Below, one piece after another: positions 35,592-45,264 of a stretch of 64,000 nucleotides of DNA. Positions within the stretch are counted from its first letter, which is position 1. Each line of letters begins with the position of its first letter. The DNA is from JAKPBU01 sp964425695 (GTDB taxonomy: Bacteria; Pseudomonadota; Gammaproteobacteria; Xanthomonadales; Xanthomonadaceae): positions 1 to 64,000 of the forward strand of contig CAYRNF010000011.1 in assembly GCA_964425695.1 (NCBI GenBank). Reading direction: 5' to 3'. Under the pieces are notes generated by a model. The model was not told where the DNA came from. It did no database searches and was given only the letters and a program-made list of their open reading frames with translations. The translations under genes were made by a program, and so were the position numbers.

Positions 35592-37058
35592 CTACAGTTC
35601 GCCCAGCCCCTCGGCGCGCCCGTCGTCGCCGACCTGCAGCAGGCGCAGGGTGTTGGTGGCGCCGTGGGTCTCCATGTGCTCGCCGCTGGTGAACACCACG
35701 CGCTCGCCCGGCTCGAGCAGCCCGGCCTGGACCAGCATGTGGATGCTGCCGCGCGCGGCTTCGCGCGGGGTCTGGCCGCGGCTGTCGTAGTCCATGGGGA
35801 ACACGTCGCGGATCATGGCCATGCGCCGGCGCGCGCCGGCGTGGCGCGAGAACGCGTAGATCGGCGCCTTGGAGCGGAAGCGCGACAGGTAGCGCGCGGT
35901 GCCGCCGGATTCGGTCATCGCCACGATGGCGCGCACGCCGATGTGTTCGGTGAGGAACATGGTGGCCATGGCGATGGCCTGGTCGGCGCGCTCCAGGTCG
36001 CGCGCGGCCTTCTCGAAGTCGGTGTCGTGCTCGAACTGTTTTTCCGCCCCGGCGCAGATGCGGGCCATGGCTTCGACCGCGCGCACCGGGAAATTGCCGG
36101 CCGCGGTCTCCTGCGACAGCATCACCGCGTCGGTGCCGTCGATCACGGCGTTGGCCACGTCGAGCACCTCGGCGCGGGTGGGAATGGGCGAATCCACCAT
36201 CGACTGCAGCATCTGCGTGGCGGTGATGACCACCTTGCTCTGCGCCAGTGACTCGCGAATGATCTTCTTCTGCAGCCCGGGCAGTTCGGCATCGCCGATC
36301 TCCACGCCCAGATCGCCGCGCGCCACCATCACCACGTCGCTGGCCTCGACGATCTCCACCAGGTTCTCGATCGCCTCGGCGCGCTCGATCTTGGACACCA
36401 GCGCCGCGTCGCTGCCGTGGCCGCGGGCGATGCGGCGCGCGTCGTGCATGTCCTGCGCGTTGCGGCAGAACGACACGGCGATGAAATCCACGCCGATCCC
36501 GGCGGCGATGCCGATCAGGGTTTCGTCGTGCGGCGTCAGCGCACCCAGGGACAGCCCGCCGCCCTGCTTGTTCAGCCCCTTGCGGTTGGACAGCACGCAG
36601 TCGTTGAGCACGCGGGTGACGATGCGCGGGCCTTCGATGGCCTCGACCTGCAGCTGCACCACGCCGTCGTCGAGCAGCAGTACGTCGCCCGGTGCCACGT
36701 CGCCGGGGAGGCCGAGGTAGCTCACGCCCACCTGGCGCTCGTCCCCGGGCGGGGCGTCGGCGCTGGCGAGCAGGTCGAAGCGCTCGCCGGTACGCAGCTG
36801 CACGCGGTCGTTGGCGAATTTCTCGATGCGGATCTTCGGGCCCGGCAGATCCGCCAGGATGCCCACCTCGCGACCGGCGCGGGCCGCGGCCTCGCGCACG
36901 CGCGCCGCGCGCTCGACCTGCGCCGAGGGGTCGCCATGCGAAAAGTTGAGCCGCACCACGTCCACGCCCGCGGCCAGCAGCGCGTCGAGCACGCCTGGCG
37001 CATCGGTGGCAGGGCCGAGCGTGGCAAGGATCTTGGTGCGGCGGCGGTGTTCGGTCAT
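35592..37058 (-). CDS. pyk: Pyruvate kinase
   Basis: 488 residues from ATG 37058, preceded by GGGAGGAA. Converts phosphoenolpyruvate and ADP to pyruvate and ATP. Visible: TKILATLGPATD, NFSHG, the K+/ADP site, the catalytic lysine in ALVSKIERAEAIEN, MVARGDLGVEIG, QMLQSMVDSPIPTRAEVLDV and DGTDAVMLSQETAAG. The C-domain is typical in length. It lies 98 bp upstream of the aldolase gene and 141 bp downstream of the protease stop. Confidence 0.97.
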   Translation of the reverse strand: MTEHRRRTKILATLGPATDAPGVLDALLAAGVDVVRLNFSHGDPSAQVERAARVREAAARAGREVGILADLPGPKIRIEKFANDRVQLRTGERFDLLASADAPPGDERQVGVSYLGLPGDVAPGDVLLLDDGVVQLQVEAIEGPRIVTRVLNDCVLSNRKGLNKQGGGLSLGALTPHDETLIGIAAGIGVDFIAVSFCRNAQDMHDARRIARGHGSDAALVSKIERAEAIENLVEIVEASDVVMVARGDLGVEIGDAELPGLQKKIIRESLAQSKVVITATQMLQSMVDSPIPTRAEVLDVANAVIDGTDAVMLSQETAAGNFPVRAVEAMARICAGAEKQFEHDTDFEKAARDLERADQAIAMATMFLTEHIGVRAIVAMTESGGTARYLSRFRSKAPIYAFSRHAGARRRMAMIRDVFPMDYDSRGQTPREAARGSIHMLVQAGLLEPGERVVFTSGEHMETHGATNTLRLLQVGDDGRAEGLGEL

Positions 37059-37144
37059 CGGTTCCTCCCTGCGCCGCACGCTAGCACAGGGTCATGGCAC
37101 CGCCGCGGCGCATTCGTATGCAGGCACGGCGCGCGCGCCGCCCG

Positions 37145-37177
37145 AAAAGACAGGGGCCGCGCGAGGCGGCCCCTGTC
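37145..37177 (-). terminator. Rho-independent terminator of the protease gene
   Basis: Perfect 12-bp stem (37149-37160 with 37166-37177), 5-nt loop, then TTTT on the minus strand. It separates the protease transcript from pyk. Confidence 0.93.
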
Positions 37178-37199
37178 CGGTATCGCGCGTCAGCCGGCG

Positions 37200-38150
37200 T
37201 CAGCCGCCCTGGCTGATGATGAAATTGCGCACCGAGCTGTTGGAAACGCGGGTGTACACGCCGTGGAAGTTGCGGCGCGCACAGCCGTTGCCCCAGCTCA
37301 CGATGCCGGTGAGCACCGTGCCGCGGGCCAGCGGTCCGCCCGAATCGCCCTGGCAGCTGTCGATGCCGCCGGCGTCGTAGCCCGCGCAGATCATCCGCGA
37401 GGTGATCTGGCCGTTGTACGAATTGCTGTCGTTGCAGTTCGTGGTGCTGACCAGCGGCACGGTGGCCTTGCGCAGCGTGGTGGGGAAGCTGCCGCCTTCG
37501 GACAGCGCGCCCCAGCCGGTCACCAGCAGGTTGGTGCCCACGGCCGGATCCGCCGAGGCCAGCGACGCCACCGGTGCGCCGGTGGCGGACGAGGACAACA
37601 CCCACACCGCCACGTCGTAATCGTAGTTGTTGGGATTCCAGCTGGGGTGGATCGCGATGCGGCTGACGTTGCGGCGCGTGCCGGTGCCGTCCAGGTTGCG
37701 CGTGCCGGTGAGCACCTGCACCTGGCCTGCGGTGATGAAGTCGCTGCAATGCGCCGCGGTGACCACCACGTTGGCCTTGACCAGCGTGCCGCCGCAGAAC
37801 TGTGCGTTGTAGTTGTTGGCGATGTTCTTGGTGAGCAGCGCCACCTGGAACGGGTTGTCGGAGGCGCCGGCCACGCTGCCGCCCACGACCATGGGTTCGA
37901 GCAGGTCGTCCATCTCCTTGCTGGTCAGCTGCACGCCGGCCGCACGCAGGTTCTGCTCGGCCACGCGCAGTTGCACGTATTCGCGCATCCAGTTGCCGCG
38001 GCGCGCATCGGGCGCGGCGGGACGCTTGATCCGCGTGCCGTCCTGCGGCGCGGGCGCGGACAGCGCGGGCGCTGCAACGCCAAGCGCGACAAGGCCTGCC
38101 AAGGCGACCGCCGTCAGGCGGCTCGGTACCAGGTTCTGTTTCCGGGTCAT
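37200..38150 (-). CDS. Secreted trypsin-like serine protease (S1 family)
   Basis: 316 residues from ATG 38150 with GGAGAAA upstream. Signal peptide to about residue 33 (ALSAPAPQ), a propeptide of about 55 residues, then a chymotrypsin-fold domain whose mature end should be V88 in MVVGG. Catalytic triad H134 (TAAHC), D179 (YDYDVAVW) and S270 (CQGDSGGP) are all present, as are paired cysteines. It should be an active extracellular protease stored as a zymogen. The specificity pocket residue lies in the SCQGDSGG region, where D six residues before the Ser (GIDSCQGDS) predicts trypsin-like cleavage after Lys/Arg. It is inserted among glycolytic genes but has its own terminator. Confidence 0.95.
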   Translation of the reverse strand: MTRKQNLVPSRLTAVALAGLVALGVAAPALSAPAPQDGTRIKRPAAPDARRGNWMREYVQLRVAEQNLRAAGVQLTSKEMDDLLEPMVVGGSVAGASDNPFQVALLTKNIANNYNAQFCGGTLVKANVVVTAAHCSDFITAGQVQVLTGTRNLDGTGTRRNVSRIAIHPSWNPNNYDYDVAVWVLSSSATGAPVASLASADPAVGTNLLVTGWGALSEGGSFPTTLRKATVPLVSTTNCNDSNSYNGQITSRMICAGYDAGGIDSCQGDSGGPLARGTVLTGIVSWGNGCARRNFHGVYTRVSNSSVRNFIISQGG

Positions 38151-38434
38151 CACTTTCTCCATGTGTCGAGGGATTCCAGGCCGCCCCTGCGGCGTCTTGC
38201 TGCCCGCGTCCCGCGCGTCCGTGCCGCTCGACTGCGGCGCCGCACGCGAAGGCACCGTTCGGACACGCGCACCGAGTGCCTGTGGCTCCGGTGCGCCGCC
38301 GGGGGAATGCAGGGGCAACGTGCGTATAGCATGCGGCCGGATGCGATGCACGCCGCAGGCGGCGCGGCAACGCCGATGCCGCCAGGCGGAAGCCGCGCGC
38401 GACTCGCGGCCCACTTCCTAGTGCGACGCCGTGC

Positions 38435-39610
38435 TCAGTGTGCGCGTGCGCGCAACGCCGCCACCGCGGGCAGCTCCTTGCCTTCCAGGAACTCGAGGAA
38501 AGCGCCGCCTCCGGTGGAGATGTACGACACGTCGGCTTCGATCCCGTATTTGTCCACCGCCGCCAGCGTGTCGCCGCCACCGGCGATGGAAAACGCCGGC
38601 GATGCGGCGATGGCGTGCGCCAGCGCCTGCGTGCCGTGGCCGAACGCGTCGAACTCGAACACGCCCACGGGGCCATTCCAGACCACGGTGCCGGCCCTGG
38701 CGATGAGTGCGGCATAGCGCCGCGCTGTCTCCGGCCCGATGTCCAGGATCATGTCGTCCGCGCCCACGCCGTCCACCGGCTTCACCATTGCGGGCGCATC
38801 GGCCTTGAACTCCGGCGCCACCACCACGTCCACCGGCAACGGGATGTCGGCGCCGCGTGCCTTCGCATCGGCCACGATCCGCTTGGCGGTGTCGAGCAGG
38901 TCCATTTCCACCAGCGACTTGCCCACGCCGTGGCCCATGGCCGCGATGAAGGTGTTGGCGATGCCGCCGCCCACGATCAGCTGGTCCACCTTGCCCACCA
39001 GCGAGGACAGCAGTTCCAGCTTGGTGCTGACCTTGCTGCCGGCCACGATGGCCAGCAGCGGCCGCGCCGGGTTGTCCAGCGCCTTGGCCAGCGCATCGAG
39101 CTCGGCCATCAGCAGCGGACCGCCCGCGGCCTGCGCCGCATGCCGGATCACGCCGTGGGTGGACGCCTGCGCGCGATGCGCGGTGCCGAACGCGTCCATG
39201 ACGAAGACATCGCACAGCGCTGCGTAGCGCCGCGCCAGCGCGTCGTCGTCGGACTTCTCGCCGGGATTCATGCGGCAGTTCTCCAGCAGCACGATCTGGC
39301 CCGGCGCGACGGCCACGCCATCGAGGTAGTCCTTCACCAGAGGCACATCGCGCCCCAGCAGCTCCGACAGGCGCGCGGCCACCGGCTTCAGGGAGTCGGC
39401 CTCGCTCCACTGTCCTTCCTTGGGCCGCCCCAGGTGCGACAGGACCATGACCGCAGCCCCCGCATTGAGCGCCGCCCTGAGCGTAGGAATCGACGCGGTG
39501 ATGCGCTGGTCCGAGGTGACCCTGCCGTCGGCGACGGGCACGTTCAGGTCCTGGCGGATCAGGACGCGTTTGCCGGACAGGTCCAGGTCGGTCATGCGGA
39601 GGATGGTCAT
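38435..39610 (-). CDS. pgk: Phosphoglycerate kinase
   Basis: 391 residues from ATG 39610 (MTILRMTDLDLSGKRVLIRQ). Transfers phosphate from 1,3-bisphosphoglycerate to ADP. Blocks RQDLNVPV, SHLGRPKEG, VIRHAAQAAGGP, AGSKVSTK, VWNGPVGVFE and the ATP-binding IAGGGDTLAAVDKYG are intact. The -10-like GACAAT at 39667-39672 matches that of tkt. The gene follows the diguanylate cyclase gene with a 98-bp gap and precedes the protease by 284 bp of apparently empty DNA. Confidence 0.97.
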   Translation of the reverse strand: MTILRMTDLDLSGKRVLIRQDLNVPVADGRVTSDQRITASIPTLRAALNAGAAVMVLSHLGRPKEGQWSEADSLKPVAARLSELLGRDVPLVKDYLDGVAVAPGQIVLLENCRMNPGEKSDDDALARRYAALCDVFVMDAFGTAHRAQASTHGVIRHAAQAAGGPLLMAELDALAKALDNPARPLLAIVAGSKVSTKLELLSSLVGKVDQLIVGGGIANTFIAAMGHGVGKSLVEMDLLDTAKRIVADAKARGADIPLPVDVVVAPEFKADAPAMVKPVDGVGADDMILDIGPETARRYAALIARAGTVVWNGPVGVFEFDAFGHGTQALAHAIAASPAFSIAGGGDTLAAVDKYGIEADVSYISTGGGAFLEFLEGKELPAVAALRARAH

Positions 39611-39666
39611 GCGGGTTCCATGAGGTGGTGGGAGCCGGCTGGCAGGCGTGGCCACGCGGGGGTGCC

Positions 39667-39676
39667 ATTGTCCCAT
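39667..39676 (-). promoter_or_regulatory. Promoter core shared with tkt
   Basis: Minus-strand ATGGGACAAT, 56 bp before the pgk start. The same 10-mer occurs 47 bp before the tkt start. GACAAT is the presumed -10 hexamer. Confidence 0.45.
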
Positions 39677-39708
39677 CGCGGTCGGAGGCTTCAAACGGTG
39701 GGCAGGCG

Positions 39709-41436
39709 TCAGCCGCTGACCCGGTTGCGGCCGGCATGCTTGGCGCGATACAGCGCCACGTCGGCCTCGGCGATGGCCCGGTCCACGTCGCTGGCGGGAC
39801 TGGCGCCGGGCGCGGGCGTCGCCAAGGCGGCCCCGATGCTTACCGTGAGCGCCTGTAGCGGCGATTCCTCGTGCGGCATGCCCGCAGCGTGCACCGACTG
39901 GCGCACGCGCTCGGCGACATCGAGCACGCGCGCCCAGTCGGCGCCTGGCAGCAGCAGCAGGAATTCCTCGCCACCGCTGCGGACGATCTCGTCGTGCTCG
40001 CCGCGCAGCGCGCTGCGCGCGGCGGCGACCACGCGCTTCAGCGCCAGGTCGCCCGCGGGATGCCCGTAGCGGTCGTTGTAGCGCTTGAACCAGTCGATAT
40101 CCATCACCAGCACGCCCAGCGTGGGCGCGTCGGCATCGCCGTGCGGCAGGCGTGCGAGCCAGTCCTCGAAACCACGCCGGTTCAGCGCGCCGGTCAGCGG
40201 ATCGGTGCGGCTCATACGGTCCAGTTCCTGCGCCGCGATGCGCAGTTCCGCGGTGCGGCTGGCGATCTCCGCCTCGCGGCTTGCCACCGTTTCGCGCAGC
40301 GACTGCGCCAGGTGGCGCTGCTGCTCGAGCGACGCCTGCAGATCGCCGTAGGCACGGTTGAACCGGTCGGACAGGTCGCCGATCGCGCCGGCCACCGGTT
40401 CCAGTTCCACCGGCATGCTGCGCAACAGGCGTGCCGGCACTTCGCTACCCAACGCCATGCCCTTGAGCGCATCGAGCAGCGTGCGCGACCCGCGCGCGAA
40501 CTGGCGCATCTGCCACCACGACGCCAGCAGCACGCCCAGGGTCAGCACCGCCAGCAGACCCAGCAGGGCCCACACCCGGCCCGACGCCGGGACGGCCTGC
40601 TCGTCCCGCATCGCCAGCACCAGCGTCCAGCCGCTGCGCATGGTGCTGCGCGCGGTCAGGCCCGCCGCCCCATCCGCGAACACGCGCGGGTGCAGGACCG
40701 CCGCACCGTCGGCGCGCGCCGGTCCGAACCGCCGCACCACGTCCACGGGCTCCAGGAACGCAAGGCCGTAGGCGGGTGTGGCGTAGATCACACGCCGGCT
40801 GCGGTCCAGCAGCAGCAGTTCGTAGCCGCGCGACAGGAAGGCCTGCCCCAGCTCCCGGGTGAACGCGTCGACGCGGATCGAGCCTTCCACCACGCCGTCG
40901 AAGCGGCCGTCGCGCAGCACCGGCGCGGACACGCCCACCAGCGGGTCCTTGCCCAGGCCGCGGCCACGAAAGGCGTTGGAGACATACGGACGCAGGGTCT
41001 GCCGCGGTACCACGTAGTAGTCGCGATCGGCCACGCTCGGCAGCTGCCCCCCCGGCAGGCGCGAGGCCGGCACCGCGGCGCGCATGTCGCCTTCGGCATC
41101 CACTGCGATCGCGGTGATGAAGGACGGGTAGCGCTCGCGCAGCGCCTCCAGGCGCGCCGGCCAGTCGCGCTGCAGCAGCGGCGCCAGGTCCGCGATCAGC
41201 GAGACGGCGGCCAGGTGGTCGCCCACGAACTGGTCGACGCTGGCGGCCGTGGTGCGCGCGGATGTCGCCAGCCGCTGGCTGGCGACGCGGCGTTCGTTGG
41301 CGCCCTGGTCCAGCAGCACGAACAGGCTGAAGGCCAGGCCCGGCAGGATCGCCGCAAGCACCAGCAGGCGCCCGAACTCCCGGCGCAGGGACCATGCGCC
41401 ACGCGCAGGCGCGGTTGCGTCGGTGGGGGCAGCCAT
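39709..41436 (-). CDS. dCache-sensor diguanylate cyclase
   Basis: 575 residues. First membrane helix about 22-45, periplasmic double-Cache-like sensor about 50-285 (with DRDYYVVPRQ and GVSAPVLRDGRFDGVVEGSI), second helix about 292-312, a HAMP-like and coiled-coil linker to about 410, and a C-terminal GGDEF domain with SGGEEF near residue 490. The RxxD product-inhibition site is absent (GEHD at that position). It should convert an extracellular small-molecule signal into c-di-GMP. It lies between the BamE-like gene and pgk. A TAGCGT hexamer ends 7 nt before the ATG, suggesting leaderless expression. Confidence 0.93.
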   Translation of the reverse strand: MAAPTDATAPARGAWSLRREFGRLLVLAAILPGLAFSLFVLLDQGANERRVASQRLATSARTTAASVDQFVGDHLAAVSLIADLAPLLQRDWPARLEALRERYPSFITAIAVDAEGDMRAAVPASRLPGGQLPSVADRDYYVVPRQTLRPYVSNAFRGRGLGKDPLVGVSAPVLRDGRFDGVVEGSIRVDAFTRELGQAFLSRGYELLLLDRSRRVIYATPAYGLAFLEPVDVVRRFGPARADGAAVLHPRVFADGAAGLTARSTMRSGWTLVLAMRDEQAVPASGRVWALLGLLAVLTLGVLLASWWQMRQFARGSRTLLDALKGMALGSEVPARLLRSMPVELEPVAGAIGDLSDRFNRAYGDLQASLEQQRHLAQSLRETVASREAEIASRTAELRIAAQELDRMSRTDPLTGALNRRGFEDWLARLPHGDADAPTLGVLVMDIDWFKRYNDRYGHPAGDLALKRVVAAARSALRGEHDEIVRSGGEEFLLLLPGADWARVLDVAERVRQSVHAAGMPHEESPLQALTVSIGAALATPAPGASPASDVDRAIAEADVALYRAKHAGRNRVSG

Positions 41437-41600
41437 GGCCGCTACGCTAGCGACCCGCTACCGGCGGTACAACACGGACGGACCCGGAAGCCAAGCGGGG
41501 CCGGCATCGCGTCGCGGCAGCGCCTTCGCGACGCGCCGGCAAGCCAGGCCACGCGCCTCGGGGCCACCGGCTTGGCATCGCCGCCCGGGGCCCTTGCGCG

Positions 41601-41627
41601 ACGAACCCCGCACAGGGCGGGGTTCGT
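41601..41627 (-). other. Perfect hairpin after the BamE-like gene
   Basis: 11-bp perfect stem (41601-41611 with 41617-41627), 5-nt loop, 24 bp after the stop of the BamE-like gene. No T tract follows on either strand, so it may act as a 3'-end stabiliser or a U-less terminator. Confidence 0.5.
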
Positions 41628-41650
41628 GGCTTCGATCGTCGGCGACAGGT

Positions 41651-42103
41651 CTATTCGCGATACCCGCTGTCGTTCTTGTTGTGGATGATCCAGATCAGGT
41701 TGCCGCCGGTGCCCATGCTCTTGCCGGCGAACACCAGCCGGCCCTGGCCCTTGTAGGCCATCTCGTAGCGGTAGCGGTCGCCGCCGAAGAAGAACGGGAT
41801 GAACGCCTTGCCGGTGATGTAGGCGCCCTGGTCGGTGGGTTCGCCGATCAGGTCGGTGACCTGCTTCATCGGCATGCCGATCTTGAGCTGGGTGAACTTG
41901 CTGCCGGGCGCCGGCTTGCCGGTGATCTCGCCCTCGTACCCGTTGACGCCCTGCACGGTCTCGCCGTAGCCGGCCTCGACCGCAGACGAATTGGTGACCT
42001 CGCCTTCGGCGTTCATCCACGCCGGCGTGCCCTTCTGTGCCACCGCCGCGAACGATGCCGTCGCCAGCGCCAGCGCGGCCACTGCTGCCCACTTCCTGTT
42101 CAT
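41651..42103 (-). CDS. Secreted BamE/SmpA-like protein
   Basis: 150 residues from ATG 42103, with GGAG upstream; ATG 42121 would add six residues. Signal peptide MNRKWAAVAALALATASFAA, cleavage near AVAQ. The mature part contains LKIGMPMKQVTDLIGEPTDQ, the loop pattern of BamE/SmpA-type domains, then an aromatic-rich half (FIPFFFGGDRYRYEMAYKGQ). There is no lipobox, so it is not the BAM lipoprotein itself. Probably periplasmic. Neighbours are gap upstream and a diguanylate cyclase downstream; neither suggests a role. Confidence 0.8.
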   Translation of the reverse strand: MNRKWAAVAALALATASFAAVAQKGTPAWMNAEGEVTNSSAVEAGYGETVQGVNGYEGEITGKPAPGSKFTQLKIGMPMKQVTDLIGEPTDQGAYITGKAFIPFFFGGDRYRYEMAYKGQGRLVFAGKSMGTGGNLIWIIHNKNDSGYRE

Positions 42104-42130
42104 GCACGTACTCCATTTCATGATCAATCC

Positions 42131-42149
42131 GGAATCCGTTTCGGATTCC
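42131..42149 (-). promoter_or_regulatory. Perfect hairpin in the leader of the BamE-like gene
   Basis: GGAATCCG-aaa-CGGATTCC on the minus strand, an 8-bp stem with a 3-nt loop ending 28 bp before the chosen start codon. It is positioned as either a dyad operator or a leader stem. Confidence 0.4.
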
Positions 42150-42176
42150 CCCTTGCCCACGGGCCGGGCCGCGCGG

Positions 42177-42204
42177 GCCGGGCGAGTGTTCGTGCTCGCC
42201 CGGC
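42177..42204 (-). other. Hairpin between gap and the BamE-like gene
   Basis: 10-bp perfect GC-rich stem (42177-42186 with 42195-42204) and 8-nt loop, 48 bp after the gap stop, without a T tract on either strand. Likely the 3' end of the gap mRNA. Confidence 0.5.
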
Positions 42205-42252
42205 GGATTGCAAGCCTCTGGGGCTGCGCCGGGGATCGCGGCGCCTGATGAC

Positions 42253-43257
<1,005 letters not shown>

Positions 43258-43297
43258 GCGGACAGCTCCTGAAAGGACGTGGACAGGAAAGACCGCT

Positions 43298-43303
43298 ATT
43301 TTA
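43298..43303 (-). promoter_or_regulatory. -10 element of the gap promoter
   Basis: TAAAAT on the minus strand, 40 bp before the gap ATG, inside the 73-bp divergent gap to the nuclease gene. The nuclease promoter must overlap it. Confidence 0.55.
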
Positions 43304-43330
43304 GCCCGCTGACTCCAGGAGCGCCCCGCC

Positions 43331-44197
43331 ATGCATCCGATCCGACCCCGCCGCCTCGCCCTGCCGCTGCTCGCCGGCGCGCTGCTCGCCATCGCCGCAC
43401 CGGCGGCGGCCTGGAGCAAGCTGGGGCACCAGCTGGTGGGCGAACTGGCGCAGCGGCACCTGCAACCCCGGGCCAAGGCGCAGGTGCAGGCGTTGCTGGC
43501 CGGGGAAGCCGAGCCGACCCTGCCCGGCGTGGCCAACTGGGCGGACACGCTGCGCAGCGAAGACCCGGCGCGCTTCAAGGCCACCTCGCGCTGGCATTAC
43601 GTCAACGCCAAGGGCGGCGGCTGCGGGTTCGACCCGGTCCGCGACTGCAGCGACGGCGGCTGCGTGCTCAGTGCGATCGAGGCCCAGCGCGCGATCCTGG
43701 CCGACGACAGCCAGCCGCGCGAAGCGCGCCGCGATGCGCTGAAGTTCCTGGTGCACTTCGTGGGCGACATCCACCAGCCCCTGCATGCCGGCGACCGCGC
43801 CGACGCCGGCGGCAACCAGTTCCAGGTCAGCCTGGCCACGCAGCTGGAGCCGGAGGCCTATGCGCGCGACAAGTACGTGCGCGGCGTGATGGGCACCAAC
43901 CTGCACGCGGTGTGGGATTACTACGTGCTGGGCGAATCGCGCCTGACGCTGCAGCAGTACGCCGACCGGCTGGACGCGCTGCCCTGGCCGCCGGCGGCGC
44001 TGACCGCGCGCCTGGATCCCACCGGCTGGGCGCGCGAATCGTGCAGCCTGATCGTGGCCGCCGACCTGTATCCGCGCCAGCACAAGATGGACCAGAGCTA
44101 CATCACGCAGTGGCGCCCAACCGCCGAAAACCGCGTGCGCCTGGCCGGCTGGCGCTTGGCCAACCTGTTGAACGAGGCGCTGGGCGAAGCCGACTGA
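43331..44197 (+). CDS. Secreted S1/P1-type zinc nuclease
   Basis: 288 residues. The signal peptide ends AAPAAA|W, leaving Trp28 as the mature N-terminus, which is required because the terminal amine and carbonyl of this Trp bind zinc in P1 nuclease. H33 (WSKLGH), RWHYVN, HFVGDIHQPLHAGDRADAGGNQ and NLHAVWDYY supply the remaining ligands of the three-zinc site. It degrades single-stranded DNA/RNA or 3'-nucleotides in the periplasm or medium. Cysteines in GGGCGF, RDCSDGGC suggest disulfides. It stands alone, divergent from gap. Confidence 0.95.
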   Translation: MHPIRPRRLALPLLAGALLAIAAPAAAWSKLGHQLVGELAQRHLQPRAKAQVQALLAGEAEPTLPGVANWADTLRSEDPARFKATSRWHYVNAKGGGCGFDPVRDCSDGGCVLSAIEAQRAILADDSQPREARRDALKFLVHFVGDIHQPLHAGDRADAGGNQFQVSLATQLEPEAYARDKYVRGVMGTNLHAVWDYYVLGESRLTLQQYADRLDALPWPPAALTARLDPTGWARESCSLIVAADLYPRQHKMDQSYITQWRPTAENRVRLAGWRLANLLNEALGEAD

Positions 44198-44267
44198 CGC
44201 GCCGCGCGGCTCGCGCGTGCGCTGCGCCCCGGCGGTTGCGCCCGGGCGCCGCCGCCGATGCAGCCGC

Positions 44268-44864
44268 TCAGTCGCCTGCGGCCGAGGCTTCCAGGCGCTT
44301 GCGGACCACCGCCTCGGCGCTGCCGAGTCCTGCGGAACGGCCGTAGGCGATCGCCTCTTCGACCGGCATGCCGGCGCGCGCCGCGCCCAGCGCGAGCAGC
44401 GCACCCACGCGGTTGCCGGACGCGCAATGCACCAGCACCGGCCCGTCCGCCTGCCGCAGCGCCTGCATCAGCGCATCGGCATTGGCGGCGCTGATGTCGT
44501 CCGCGCCCGCCACCGGCAGGGCCACGTAGCGCATGCCGGCCGCGTCCACTTCGGAACGCTCGTCGCGCCCGGGCTGTTCGCTTTCCGGACGCAGGTTGAT
44601 CACGGTGGTGACGCCGGACGCGGCGATGCCGCTCCACTGCTCCGCGGCAGGCTGCCCGGCCGCGTACAGCTCGGGCTCCGGATGGCGGATGCCCGCAACG
44701 CCGGCCAACCCGGCGGGGAGCGGCGCGGCTGCGGCAGGCGTCGCCTCCTGCGGCGCTGGCGTCTTGCCGTGCGCCGGCGGCGTGCCGGCACGACAGCCCA
44801 GCGGCGCCATCAGCGACAGCGCCGCCGCGGCGAAGAGTGGATACGACCTGGCAGGCGTTTTCAT
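44268..44864 (-). CDS. DUF442/DSP-like phosphatase of the sulfide module
   Basis: 198 residues. A hydrophobic N-terminus (MKTPARSYPLFAAAALSLMA) indicates export, possibly as a lipoprotein at Cys24, although the lipobox is imperfect. After a Pro/Ala linker, a dual-specificity-phosphatase-like DUF442 domain has its active-site loop HCASGNRVGALLA. In xanthomonads and Xylella this domain is fused to the metallo-hydrolase of the BigR operon (Blh). Here it is a separate gene, with its start overlapping the bigR stop by 4 nt. The substrate is unknown. Its presence in the module suggests a role with persulfide or sulfur-acceptor molecules. Confidence 0.82.
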   Translation of the reverse strand: MKTPARSYPLFAAAALSLMAPLGCRAGTPPAHGKTPAPQEATPAAAAPLPAGLAGVAGIRHPEPELYAAGQPAAEQWSGIAASGVTTVINLRPESEQPGRDERSEVDAAGMRYVALPVAGADDISAANADALMQALRQADGPVLVHCASGNRVGALLALGAARAGMPVEEAIAYGRSAGLGSAEAVVRKRLEASAAGD

Positions 44865-45217
44865 GCGGCTCCTTCGAGCGCGTCTTCGCAGTAGACCCGG
44901 TGCAAGGTGGCCATCACCGCCATCACCGGGCCTGGCGGCAGTGCATAGAAGATCTGCTGCGCCGCGCGGCGCGTGACCACCACGCCGGCTTCGCGCAGCC
45001 GCGCCAGGTGCTGCGACAGCGCGGATTGCGACAGCGCCAGCCGCGCCTGTAGCTGGCCCACGCTGCGCTCGCCCTCCACCAGCGCGCACAGGATCAGCAG
45101 CCGGTGCGGATTGGCCAGCACGCGCAGCAACGCCGCGGCCTCGTCCGCGCGCGGCTGGAGATCGGCCAGCTGCATCGGGCGCAGCGGGACAGGGCTGGCA
45201 TGGGCTTGTGCGGCCAT
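44861..45217 (-). CDS. bigR: ArsR-family persulfide-responsive repressor (BigR/SqrR type)
   Basis: 118 residues, winged helix-turn-helix. The two redox cysteines of the BigR/SqrR group are present as C44 (LLILCALVEGERSVGQL) and C110 (LHRVYCED), 66 residues apart as in that group. The recognition helix is ALSQSALSQHLARLREAGVV. The metal sites of true ArsR are absent. By family knowledge, per- or polysulfide crosslinks the cysteines and releases the operator. It is the first gene of a bicistron with the phosphatase and divergent from the persulfide dioxygenase operon, 47 bp apart. Confidence 0.92.
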   Translation of the reverse strand: MAAQAHASPVPLRPMQLADLQPRADEAAALLRVLANPHRLLILCALVEGERSVGQLQARLALSQSALSQHLARLREAGVVVTRRAAQQIFYALPPGPVMAVMATLHRVYCEDALEGAA

Positions 45218-45230
45218 GGCAGGAGCGTAT

Positions 45231-45246
45231 ATTAGTTTTTCCTAAT
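45231..45246. promoter_or_regulatory. Candidate BigR operator
   Basis: ATTAG-tttttc-CTAAT, an AT-rich inverted repeat in a GC-rich genome, in the 47-bp divergent region. It overlaps the likely -10 sequences of both bigR (TAATAT/TATACG) and the dioxygenase gene (TAATTT). Repressor bound here would block both directions. Confidence 0.68.
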
Positions 45247-45264
45247 TTACAAAGACGCGCCGCC

